NCBI GenBank assembly: GCA_018398765.1
Contig: JAHBMJ010001436.1
Span: 2,501-30,984 of the forward strand
Length of the DNA: 28,484 bases
Source of the DNA: Chromera velia
Lineage: Eukaryota > Sar > Chromeraceae
Direction of reading: 5' to 3'
Below are positions 1 to 10,049 of the stretch, in pieces (position 1 is the stretch's first letter; each line of letters begins with the position of its first letter). The notes beneath the pieces are model-generated. The model ran no database searches. It was not told where the DNA came from and was given only the letters and a program-made list of their open reading frames with translations. The position numbers were made by a program, and so were the translations under genes.

Positions 1-504
1 CAGCTGACCTACGAAGTACCTGACCGGGTCTTACTCTCTGCCTGCCTGTCTTCTCTCCTTCTCACTCTCTTTAGTGCTTTCACTGTACGCATTCTGCTCT
101 CAAGTGCACTGAACCACTGATCAGACCCCCACCCCCTCCTTCCCACAGCTGGACTGCCAGCCCTCTCCGCCATCTCTTTCTCCTTTCGATTTGTTTGTCT
201 CTCATCCTTCTCTTCTCCTATGCTTTGCTTACCGCGTTCTTCTATCCTTCCATCCGCTCAGTCAGAGAAAGACATATGAAGACACCTGGCGATACAGTCT
301 ATCTGCACATTTCCTCTCTTTCACCCCCCCCTTCCCCCTTATTCTTTCTTTTTTCCCACCCCACACAGCTTAGACAAATCCTCTCCATTTCTCTCTCCAT
401 CCCTCTCCTAACCACCTCCTCCCTGTTTTATTCCCCCTTCCCTCCCTCCTTTTTGTAAGCAAACCCGTCTACCACCCCGTCTACCACCCCGTCTACTCCC
501 CCGT
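1..504. other. Pyrimidine-rich non-coding stretch
   Basis: The + strand is rich in C and T. The short open frames are low-complexity Ser/Leu/Pro/Phe strings without domain character. Three near-perfect copies of a 12-mer with core GTCTACCACCCC lie at about 463-502. I see no RNA gene or convincing exon. Confidence 0.5.
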
Positions 505-517
505 CACATACACACAC

Positions 518-572
<55 letters not shown>
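505..572. repeat. (CA)n / (CATA)n microsatellite
   Basis: An alternating CA tract, interrupted by a few CATA units near 521-537, runs for about 68 bp. It has no coding content. Confidence 0.95.
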
Positions 573-575
<3 letters not shown>

Positions 576-1685
576 GAAGGAGAGAGGTGAAAAGTGGCCT
601 AAATCGAAAAAGACCAACTTTCCGAGAAACTCCACCGAGAGAGAGAGTCAGGTGCCCTAAGTATCCTGCAGAGACGGCAAGAACAAGAGAGACTCATATG
701 TAGAAGAAAAACCGAATCAAAGTCATGCAACTTACGAAGCCCGTTCCGTTGATTTAGAACCGCACAAAAATGACCGTATAGGGCCTACTAGTAGCATCTC
801 AAAAAGACCACTCACATCGAAATAGACAGCATGCCAAGAAGCATTCTGAATCGATTCAGTTTGTCTTTCGGAGACGCTAAACACGCACATATTGCGCGCA
901 GACTAGCACAAAAAATCGACGACTTCTGCGGTGTACCACCAGTAAAAAAAAACATATTTTTTTTAAATTCACAAAAAGAAAAATAAAAAAATGAATAATA
1001 CAGACAGATTGACCGGTCTTAAATCAAGGGAACGGGCTTATATATCCAAATCTGTACATTCTTTAAATTTTTATTCCATACATTTAGATGAGTGAATTTT
1101 AAAAAAATATGAAAGCGCCGGAGTGAAAACTAGAATACATACTAAAATGTATGTCTATAAAGTCTGATGTCTTCTAAACGTCTATTCATATAATCTTTGT
1201 GGCGACTCGATCGCCTAATTCATGCAATGTTATTAAAGATATAAAAAACACGTTCATTCTTAAGGTTCTATAATAACTTCTATTCTAGTAGGCTAGATTG
1301 ACTGAATGAACATTAAATAAATATACACAAAACAACTGAAAAATTCAGTGCAAACTGTATACAAAGTGTATTACACACGGGAATCACACGGGAAATTTTT
1401 CTGATTTTTTCTTTATGCCATTTTGCTTATCTGTTTTTCCCGGAAAAAAGAATGTTTTGCAGTGTCGTTTCACACACACACTGTCAGATGGTATCAATTC
1501 ATTCAGAACTGCTTCGTTTTACAGATACAGCAGATACAGAAAAGGAATGTACAAAAAAACAAAAGCAGAACAGAATGTTGAGTCTCTAAGCCCTGCAATG
1601 ACAGACGGAAACCCATTCGCTTTGATCACATTGATACACAAATCAGGCCACAAACTCAGTCCCCCTCTCTTCTAAAATGTCTCCT
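573..1685. other. No gene recognised
   Basis: About 1.1 kb, AT-rich from 900 to 1400. The only longer open frame (1415-1675, +, 86 codons) has no recognisable domain and no splice or start context. I see no tRNA, rRNA or repeat structure here. Confidence 0.4.
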
Positions 1686-1880
1686 TGCGTGCTTCTTTTT
1701 TCTTTTCTCTCTCTTTCTCTTTCTCTTTCTGTCTTTCTTTGCTTGTTTGTTTCTTGCTTTCTTTCGTTCCTTCCTTTCTGCCTTCCTTTCTTCCTTCCTT
1801 CCTTCCTTCCTTCCTTTCTTTCACCTATTCATTCATTCATTTCGGTTTCTCTCTCTTTTTCTTTGTCCCCATTTCTCTCA
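1686..1880. repeat. Polypyrimidine tract (CTTT/CCTT repeats)
   Basis: An almost uninterrupted C/T run on the + strand with TTCC and TTTC units. It begins about 200 bp beyond the stop codon of the minus-strand membrane-protein gene, so it lies in that gene's 3' flank. The Ser/Leu/Phe open frames across it come from the repeat composition. Confidence 0.85.
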
Positions 1881-2077
1881 CTCATTCCCGCCCCTTTGTT
1901 TGAATTTAATTCTGAGCCGAGGGAGGGCGTCACACATGTAGGACGTTTGTGACGGGTCCCAAAAAACGAAGAGGCCGGATGTAGTGCTTCCCATCCTCTC
2001 CCTCTTCAGTGCTCTCCCTTGAATTCTCTGACCGACTCCCGTACCCCCCACGGACATGCACGCAGTAAACAAACAAA

Positions 2078-4257
2078 TCATGTGGAGGGCTTCTGCGGGT
2101 CTTGCCGCTTTGCTGCAGCGGCTGCTGCCTTCTCCCTCTTCTCCCGCGCCTCTGCTGTTGGACCCGCGCCTTGCGTTGCTCCCGTGCTCACAGAAGAGGG
2201 GTGATGTGAAGGGGGGGATTGATACCATGGATTCTGGGCAGGCAATCTCGGTGCAGAGTTTTCGCAATAGTGCGGGTTTTGTGATGGTATGCCCCCTGTG
2301 CTGTGGGGATTCTGCGATGGTATGCCCCCTGTGCTGTGGGGGTTTTGTGATGGTATGCCCCCTGTGCTATGGGGGTTTTGCGACGGTATGCCCCCTGTGC
2401 TGCCTGTTGCAGCTGTCGAAGCAGGTGGAGAGGGCCCAGCACTAACTGCGCCGGGGCCCTGAAACTGCACTGGTCCCCGCGGCTGCTGAGAGCCCCCGAG
2501 GCGCACTCCCCCGCCCACAAAGCGTTCCTCCATGGGTGTGCGAATGACCTGTTGGGGCAGGAGGTCTCTGTTCCCCCCCCTCCTTCCGGCCGTCCTGACA
2601 ACAAGCAAGGCCACCAAAACTGCGGAGAAGATTTCGAATGCGAGTGAGTAGGATAGAAACGTTCCTGCAGACCCCGCACCCGTGCTCTTTTCCAAATCCC
2701 AGTGGGATTCATAATTGTCCCTCAAAGTTCGCACACGCCCCACGGTGACTCCCAAAGAAACCACCCCCCCCAATGCCGCTGCTGCTGTGAGGAGAACGAG
2801 AGTCCACTCCTTCTTTCTCCCTCTCCTTCCACGGAAATAAGTGAAACGTCCACAGGGAATCAAAGACAAAAGCGCAACAAGAGCCGAGAGGCCCAGAAAG
2901 CCCATGGCAACATAGGCAGACACCCGCATGGCTGAGTGCGTCGCGCAAAGACTCGATGAGTCCGCCCCCCCTCCATAGATGTAATCTGCCCCTCCGTGGG
3001 TCTCATCATACTGGATCTCGTAGAAACACCGATTTTGGAAGTCTCTGCGACACAGAGAAGGGACACAGTAACTGATCTCACGTCATATTCAAATCAGTTG
3101 CAAGGCCGGTCCGCATGCGACTCCAACCACACGTGTGGTCATCAGCTGCCAGAGAGAAAAGGGCGGTGTAATGAAAGGGGGAAAGAGCGAGCATAGGGCA
3201 CAGAAGGAAACTTCACTCCCCCACACGTGTCAATGAACGAACACACTTGTACGCACAGACACACACAGAACCGCTGGCAGTACCACTGAGGCTGCCTGAG
3301 GCTGTTAGTGGTCGGCAAATGGCAGAGTACGGTCTCACAGAGACAGACAGAGCAGTTGGCTACTGACATCTTTCCACATCCGCTGAAGTCCTCTTTGTTC
3401 ATGTGTATGTTCATGCAGACTTTGTCGAATCCCACGCTTCTCTGGTAGTACACGCTGCTAGACCCATAATACTTTCTGGAGAAGAAAATCTCCGGATTCA
3501 CGGTGAACGTCACCAGACCTGTACGTAAATTGTATGAAAGAAATATTAAATACATACGAATACATACGAATTCTGTATGAAAGAAAATACATGCACGGGA
3601 TTCACGGTGAACGTCACCAGACCTGTAAAAGAACGGACAATAGAAGACCAGGAAGTCAAATGGGGCAGAGAGAGGAGGGGGGACCATAGGGAAGGCCAAT
3701 ATCAAGCACAGAAAGACCCAATTCACCTATATATCGCTCAGGTATACTGAATAGTTATGAGCAAACGTGGATGTGGATGTGAGCCGCTGAAATGAAAAAG
3801 GATGGTCGTAATCAGATGCAGGCAGGAAGAACGGAAATGAAGAAGCCAGCAATGCGGGCTACCCGAATGTGCCGTGACCCAAAGGGGGTAAGAGAAATCG
3901 GGAGACGCCATCAATTCAGACGGAGACGGAGGAAAGGAAACATTCATTTCAACACTGTTTAGGCCCCACAAGATGCCTGGGACCGAAAAACATAGGCAAA
4001 TGGATGGTATTTCTTCCCAATAACTTTGAGGAAGAGCTCTCGTCAGACAAGAAGACACGGCAGTGCAGAAAAGCAAGCAGACTTAAATCAGGTGAGGTCG
4101 CAAGAGACGCCGTCTCCTTCATCTTTCTGAATTTCTTCAAGTCATTTGTCTAACTCCTCGGTGAGCACGAAGACTTACTTGCAAGGGAGCACAGAGCAAA
4201 CACGGATGAAACAATCTTCAGACATTTCGGCTGGCAAAAAGAACAGCAGCAGTCCAT
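2078..4257 (-). CDS. Four-exon gene for a 429-aa four-pass membrane protein with Cys-rich ectodomain
   Basis: Minus-strand exons are 4257-4179, 3518-3339, 3145-3082 and 3044-2078. Every intron is GT-AG and the phases (1, 1, 2) fit, giving 430 codons including the stop. The start is an ATG at 4257. The product begins with MDCCCSFCQPKC, a cytosolic Cys cluster typical of palmitoylated membrane proteins. Hydrophobic helices lie at about residues 12-34, 149-172, 188-209 and 237-257. Residues 35-147 form a putative ectodomain with seven cysteines and two N-glycosylation sequons (NCS, NMT). Basic stretches flank the helices. The tail (258-429) is Pro/Gly/Gln-rich and carries four STGGIPSQNPH repeats, then a Lys/Ala-rich end. 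Four passes with a large first loop recall claudin/PMP22-type topology, but I recognise no family motif. Location in the plasma or an endomembrane is inferred. The third intron is only 37 nt. Function is unknown. Confidence 0.75.
2272..2403 (-). repeat. Four tandem 33-bp coding repeats
   Basis: The segment GATGGTATGCCCCC recurs at 2283, 2316 and 2349, and with one change at 2382, a strict 33-bp period. On the minus strand each unit encodes STGGIPSQNPH, residues about 322-365 of the membrane protein's cytosolic tail. The period is a multiple of three, so gain or loss of copies keeps the frame. Confidence 0.95.
3494..3627 (-). repeat. Duplicated 3' splice site region of intron 1
   Basis: A 30-nt segment is present twice without a difference, at 3494-3523 and 3598-3627. 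It contains the first 25 nt of exon 2 plus the end of its splice acceptor. Between the copies are two related TGTATGAAAGAAA segments and a doubled ATACATACGA. Both copies end in an ACAG|GTCTGG acceptor. Only the inner copy leads into the open exon 2, so the outer one is a potential decoy or alternative acceptor. Confidence 0.85.
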
Positions 4258-4752
4258 TGCAACTTCAGTCTCTGGAATTAAAGAGCTTTCAGGTCTGTTG
4301 TTGTCACCCAACTGACGGTTTCAAACGGCCGGCGATAGGAAGCGACCTATGTTCTAACAGGATCAGGCGAAAAAAAGCCCCACGTGTATGGTGGAGAGAA
4401 GTACTATCGATAAGAAGTCTGATTGAACCCTTCAAAGCATCTCCATTGACAAGCAGGACATTGAAAACGACCTCGTCGATCGACCACCGCGCGAAGAAAT
4501 GCATCAGTGGCGCCGGCATGCGCCGGCTTAATTTTTGAAGGGCAGAGGCAGCTAGGGGCGGGCCGGGGCGGGCCGGGGTGGGCGCGGCGCCGAGATCGCC
4601 CCCGGGGGGAGGGAAGGGGAGGCAGAAGAAAAAGCAGGGCAACTATGGACAGCTAACTTGGCAATGCTTGGGATTAAATGACTTCGAAGGATAAAGCGGG
4701 CGCTGATGTAAGTTTTCTGCCACAGTGTGGCATTAATTTAAAAAGAAACCCA
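4258..4752. other. Interval between membrane-protein gene and LTR element
   Basis: This is the putative promoter and 5' UTR of the minus-strand gene. It ends at the target-site copy ACCCA (4748-4752). Apart from the GC-rich block I see no further feature. Confidence 0.4.
4512..4582. promoter_or_regulatory. GC-box / G-quadruplex-like block upstream of the membrane-protein gene
   Basis: Positions 4555-4582 hold six runs of three or four G separated by one or two bases, built from repeated GGGGCGGGCC. Next to it, 4512-4527 can form a GCCGGC-ATGC-GCCGGC hairpin. The block is about 300 bp upstream of the ATG at 4257 and is the most GC-rich spot nearby, so a role in its promoter is plausible. This is inference only; no TATA box or transcription start is evident. 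Confidence 0.4.
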
Positions 4753-5295
4753 ACAGAAAAGTGTGATGCTAGCTGTCTTACCATACAACTAAAGGAGACG
4801 GCAATATAACTGAATCACCTCACATCCATTCATCAACTTACAGAAGGAGTCTGTCCAACCAAGGAAGAGTCATCAGCTTCCACCTATTCAAATCAATCTA
4901 GTGACTATCAATGAAAGAATATTTCCTACGCGTGCGCATGGCCTTTGAATCCATACTGCCCTCCTGTCATACTCAAACTCGAGAGGCCCAAAGCAAGGCA
5001 ACATCAACACGATCGACTCAAAAACACACAAAAATTCCGACCTGCCACAGCCAACCATCACTGTCACTCAATCATTTACAAAGTGAGCAGCGCTTAGCTA
5101 GCTACGCTCGATGTGTCACACTCCACATTGAAGCAAGCTCTCTCAATCAAGTCAGCCTTTGAAGCATGCTCTTCAATTCAGTCTGCCTGCATACACACCC
5201 CGGTCCGCCACGCTTTATCGCACATCTGGATCTATAGGGCACTGCTTGCTCGTAACGCATGCATTCTTGCTCGCATTGCGCATATACTTTTGACA
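4753..5295 (-). repeat. 3' LTR of the copia element
   Basis: A 543-bp copy matching 11383-11925 at about 90% with no net length change. Read on the minus strand it opens with TGTCAAAAG directly after a purine tract. It is followed downstream by the target duplication and then the host membrane-protein gene in the same orientation. Confidence 0.92.
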
Positions 5296-5308
5296 CCCTC
5301 CCCACTCG
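5296..5308 (-). other. Polypurine tract of the copia element
   Basis: On the minus strand CGAGTGGGGAGGG lies immediately before the 3' LTR. This is the expected position and composition for the plus-strand primer of an LTR retrotransposon, and it supports the inner LTR boundary at 5295. Confidence 0.75.
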
Positions 5309-5589
5309 TTTCCTCAAAACTCTTTCATTTAAAGATTTGCAAGGATATGAGTGCAGCACACCGTTTAATCAAATCAAAACAACTCGGTTTCTCGCAAAGA
5401 GAAATCCAGAGACAAAGAGAAGAGATGAGAGGGAACGAGAAGACAGTCTAAAAATCAAAGAGAGCAAAGTACTGTGCAAAGAAAAAAACCAAGACCTCTT
5501 TTCACTCTCTTCTTTTTCTTCCCCCTTCGCCCACCACCAGATAGCTCGAGTGAGCACATCAGCCCTCTGAAACTCCCTCTTCACCCACA

Positions 5590-5947
5590 CGACCTATGCA
5601 TCGAGACCCTCACCCTCAATCTCCTGCATGAGGTAGTCGAGAGTGCCCTGCATGCAGAGCTCTGAATGTGCCAATCCGAACTCGATCTGGTCGTACAGAG
5701 GCTTGCTGTCCATGACCACAATCACCCTCGGCAGCTTCCCGAAGAGGTGGAAAGCAATGTCACGTGTCTTGTAGGCGGCCTTCACGCCGTCCACCATCGA
5801 CACCATCTCATAGGAGGTGGAGGAGATGAACTTCTGCTTCGTTTTCTTGGAACCACATGCAACAAGGTTCCACTCGTTATCGCTCTCAAGCCTCTACATC
5901 GCATCAACCAGGAAATATATCCAAGCCTGACGTTTTTCCTTCTATAG
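5590..5947 (-). pseudogene. RNase H region of the copia element
   Basis: The minus-strand reading contains SKKTKQKFISSTSYEMVSMV, which matches the copia RNase H core (SKKQ...SSTEAEY). It is separated from the reverse transcriptase by the inserted segment at about 5948-6880. It is a fossil. Confidence 0.75.
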
Positions 5948-6880
5948 CGGACTTCTTATCTAACTCCGGAACTCTAGCAGCGTTTTGCTGAAGGTAAGGT
6001 AGCTAAAAGACTGAAGTCACTCAAGATTCACTTCTCAGGAGTTTTTTCAAAGGCTGGAGAATGGGTGTTGAAAGTCCTCTATCCGAGATGGGTCCGACCA
6101 AATGACAAGATAAAATTTAATTTTTAACATCTCCTTCCGTTTGCTCTTCCAAAAATCCAAGTCTTTCGCTTTTCGCTCTTCTATAAGGACTTTCATAATT
6201 ACTTTCCTCTGTATTGATTTTACCCCTATTCCTTCCAACACCTCTTCCTTTCCCTCTTCCGTTTTCTGTATTCCATTCTGGTCGGCCTCTATTTATTTCA
6301 TTTTATTTTTCTTCTTTTTCCTTCCATCTTCTCTTCCTTTCTTTCTTCTTCTTCCTTGTTTTTGACGAGGCCCCTGGAAGAAGCTCTTCCACTCGGACAT
6401 GCCGTGGCCCGTCGAGGCCCCTGAAAGAGGCTTTTCCAACTCTTCTTTCATTCTTTCTTCCATTTGCTCTGCCGTTCCTTCTTCCATGCCTTCTTCCATT
6501 TCTTCTTCCATTTTTTCTTCCATTTGCTTTTCTAGGCTTTTTCCCATGCTTTTTTCTATATCACGCCCTCCCCCTATTCGTAGCTTCATTCCTTCTAAGC
6601 TTCACCCTTTAAGTCTCCCCTTCTTTTCAACTTTCAAGTTTCTATCTTTTTTTTCCTTTCTTCTTTTCTTTTCTTTTAATCTTTCTCTATTTTTTTTTTT
6701 TTTAGCTGCTAGCGAAGCTTTTAGCAAGCAAGATATAGTTATTTCGTATCCTGCTATAACAAGCCTGTCCAGTTTCTCTCTCTTTTCTTTTTCAGACACT
6801 AGGCTTTTAGTGAGCAAGATATATTTCTAAACTTATATCCTGCTACTAAGCCTAGACTGCCTAGTTAAGAGTCCGTAACA
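5948..6880. mobile_element. Foreign insertion within the copia element, class uncertain
   Basis: This T-rich 0.93-kb segment has no copia similarity and separates RNase H from reverse transcriptase. It is flanked by CTTCTATAG (5939-5947) and CTTCGATAG (6881-6889), possible target copies with one mismatch. The two ends share a weak inverted CGGACT(T)CTTA. Minus-strand frames are very Lys/Glu-rich (for example repeated MEEEMEEGMEEG) and include a more complex 64-codon stretch at 6047-6241. I do not recognise a transposase. It could be a non-autonomous DNA transposon or another repeat. Confidence 0.5.
6710..6862. repeat. Tandem pair of about 60-bp diverged repeats
   Basis: GCTTTTAG(C/T)(A/G)AGCAAGATATA and the following TATCCTGCTA...AAGCCT occur at about 6717-6770 and again at about 6803-6855. 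Both lie at the right end of the inserted segment. They may be subterminal repeats of that insertion. Confidence 0.6.
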
Positions 6881-6889
6881 CTTCGATAG

Positions 6890-7880
6890 AGTGAAGAAGG
6901 AAGAGTTGTTGAAGATGTAGAGGAGGAGAGTGGAGATATCAATCCCTCTGAGCTTGAGGGAAAACGGTCTCTCCTTGAGTGCCTGCAACACAAGTGCCAG
7001 ACACTCCATCAGCTTCTTGCTGACACAATTCGCTCTCGAAGAGAGAATCAAGAAGAACGGCTGCACTTTCGGTTGGGTACGGACGGCCCACCTTAGAATG
7101 CTGATAAGGAACTGGTAGTGCGGTTTGAGGAACAGATCGATCATGTCGTCCTCTGGCACCTTCATGTCTTCCTCTCTCACTACAAGCTTCTTCTCAGGAA
7201 GAAGATCATCAACGTACAGCGAGTTGAGGAAAGAGGCCTGAGACAGGAACATCTTCTTTCCCTGTCTCATCTGCTCGATGCCCACGAACTTTGCCACTTC
7301 GCCGGTGACGACTCGCACGAGGCTACCGAGAGACAGCCTGTGCCTATACTTGCTGAAAATCTCCTCAATATCCATCGCACCTCCCTCAAAGTCATCAACA
7401 TGGTGATAGATGACAGCGTTGACCTCGTTAGTGTTCGTCTCTCTTCGCACGTGAATGGACTCATCGATCTCCTCAAAACCCAGCTCTTTTACCTCAGTCT
7501 TTGCCTTGGTTGAAAATATCCTTGCCGAACCAGGCCCTCCATATAGAGCCTTGTCAGTGATGTAGATCTCACCCTCCTTCAACTCCTTCCTCTTCTTCTT
7601 CACGATCTTGTACTGCTCATCGGTGAACTTGCTCAACTCCTTCGGCTTCTTGTCTGGGAAATCAGGGAGAATCCTGATTCCGGGAACTCAGATCCCGATC
7701 TTCTTATCACAGACATCCTCTGCCTGGAGGAAAGCCCCAGACACATCGGCCTTCATCATGGGGAAGTCCTTGGAAAGCATGTAGATGATGGCAATGTAGA
7801 TAGAATGAATACTTGGGGTGCTGGCATACGTCGGCATCTCTCTAAGGTCCTTGAACCCCTGAGAATACACCCCCACATTT
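6890..7880 (-). pseudogene. Reverse transcriptase region of the copia element
   Basis: The minus-strand reading shows MMKADVSGAFLQA, the copia RT block with its first catalytic Asp, and further on VIYHHVDDFEGGA with the YxDD-type catalytic box. It lies downstream of integrase, as expected for Ty1/copia. It is a broken fossil. Confidence 0.88.
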
Positions 7881-8269
7881 GTGTTCCTCTCTCCTGCTAG
7901 CTCTCCCGTCTCTCCGTTCTCCTTCTATGTGAAACGAGCACTGAGGGGCAGAACGGCTACCACCTCATCATGGTCCACCTTCTTTCCGAGCACGGAGTTC
8001 AGAAAGATCTTTGCCTACTCTTTCATGAGGGCGCCGTTGAAGATGCCGCTGTTAATCTCCTCTCTGGTAGCTGGCCTCTGAGCAGTGCTACCAGAGAACT
8101 TCATTGGGGTCGCCCTAGTCATAAGAGTAGTCTCTCTCATCCATAGGAAAGCAGTGAAGTCTGCAGGAATGATATGTCAACGTCAACATTCATAGGCACC
8201 TCAAAATCCTGGATCAGGGCAGCACCTATCCCATTGCCGTCGATCTTGCTCTTCTGCACAGCATCCATT

Positions 8270-9710
8270 ATCTCCTTGGGGACCTCAGAGAGTCTCCATC
8301 CATCATCGTGAAGAGGCGAACGATCTTAGCCTTCTCGACACGGCAGATTTTACTCGGTCTCCACGTGCCCAGAGGGTCCATCCTCATCAAAGCAACCTCA
8401 GCAGACTTCTTTCCCATCTTACTGATCAGCTGCACAGGCTGCAGCACTCCATCGATCTCTGCAAGAGCACTACGAACAGGGCGCGAAGAGAAAACCTCCT
8501 CGACTGACACGAGAGGTACCATCGGTTCTGGAATCTTCTCAAACTTGTAGTCCATATCCTCATAATAGTTGCAGCCGTATTTGTTCTTCTCTCCATCCTC
8601 AATAACTGTGCCACCCCCCACTCTAACCCCATTCCCTCTGCCTGTGCATCGTGCTGCTCTGCCCAGCCATGCTTCCTCCACCTCCCGACGCACTGGCTTC
8701 GGGACGATGGGGTGTAGCTTGCAGACAGTCCATCTCTCTGTCTCCGGAGGGTAATACAACACCTCACACAAAGTGTCGTCTAGAGTGTCGTTCACTGTGT
8801 CAATCAACACTCCCTCTACACCAGGAAAAGAGAGAGACTTGTCAGCAGAAGGGGGCTTGAAAACGACAGGGTCTCCAAAACGGAGAACAAAAGGGGTGGG
8901 AGACTGAAAACGGCTAAACCACGGGCTCACACCTATCAGGGAAGCAAAGGTCACATTGTGCATCTACTCAATGCCGGGGATAACAACAGGCCACACGTAG
9001 GTGTCACAGCTAATCTCCTTGAGTACAGTCCTCAGCATCGTCCTAATCTCTCTGTTTGCAACCTCCACTGCTCCATGAGACTCGGGGCAATATGGAAGAG
9101 ACGGCTCGAGGTAGATGTTGTACTCAGCAGCCAGTTGCTTGGTCTTGCCAAGCTTGAACACGGTGTTGTTATCAGATGATCTTAGGGGTGATCTGCTCGA
9201 CAATGGTCAGATGAAGTAGATGCTGGTCGGCCTCATCCTTGGTCTTCAGCATACAAAAGCTCCACCACTGGTACAAGAGCTCGACAAGGACGCTGATGAT
9301 ATGTATGCCTCCGTGCCCTACCTCTTTCACAAACATCAGGTCCCACCACCACTCCTCACTGAACTTCTTCCCATTATGCCGGTATCGCCTTCTTGGTGGT
9401 ACAGATCTCACAGTGTTCCTCTGCTCGCAGATGTCAAGGACGTCTCTCCAGGCCACCAAACCATTTTCCTTCAAGGTGCCTACCAACTGCTCTTCGCCAC
9501 AGTGTAGGAGGCGGCGGTGCCACGTCATTGCAGTCTCGTAAGAGACGGCAGACAGTCGGTGCAGGGAGGTGTACACTTGCTCAACGCTCTGCATGATGAT
9601 ATACGGAATGTTGCAAGATGAATCTCTTCTGGGGCAGTCAATACAGAACTCTTTCAGCTTGTCGGAGACGGCATCGATGATTGCGAACCACGAGTCAGCA
9701 GCTGTCTCCA
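8270..9710 (-). pseudogene. Integrase region of the copia element
   Basis: TWHRRLLHCGEEQL followed by a Cys-containing stretch resembles the GAG-pre-integrase/HHCC zinc region. It is followed by an rve-like core, where YCPESHGAVEVANREIRTML matches the conserved segment around the catalytic Glu, and then by a C-terminal part. The reading is broken into several pieces. Confidence 0.85.
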
Positions 9711-9739
9711 TTAGAACGGTTACCAGCTTATGGGGTCAA

Positions 9740-10045
9740 AGGAGCGGTTCCACTGAGTCAGACGGAGACCCGTCCTCCCTGTCTCTCACGAGATACACTC
9801 TGTGATGCACATGTATGCACAGACCCGTCTGCTTCTCAGTGAAAGGGAAACGGAAGAGAGCATCCTCATGGACCTTCAGCTTCACTCCTGTCTCAGCCTG
9901 GTTGATCTGTCGGTTGATCTCCTCACTCCAGATGATGTACTTGCGGTAGTACTCGGGGAAGATGGATCTCGAAGCTCCAGTGTCGAGGTAGGCAATGTCT
10001 GACTCCCAGAACTCTCTCTGGGCAGACCTTGCAGGTCGATACACC
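9740..10045 (-). pseudogene. Aspartic protease region of the copia element
   Basis: IAYLDTGASRSIFPEYY carries the retroviral-type D-T-G-A catalytic motif. It lies between the zinc-knuckle region and integrase. It is part of the fossil element. Confidence 0.85.
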
Positions 10046-10049
10046 TACA

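Noticed and set aside
1415-1675. 86-codon + strand frame
   Set aside because: No domain, no splice or promoter context, and a length expected by chance in this stretch.
2056-2445. + strand frames antisense to the membrane-protein gene
   Set aside because: They are shadows of the 33-bp repeat region, and the minus-strand exon model is far better supported.
6141-6830. Phe/Ser/Leu-rich + strand frames in the inserted segment
   Set aside because: They mirror the T-rich composition and overlap Lys/Glu-rich minus frames. No motif favours either strand.
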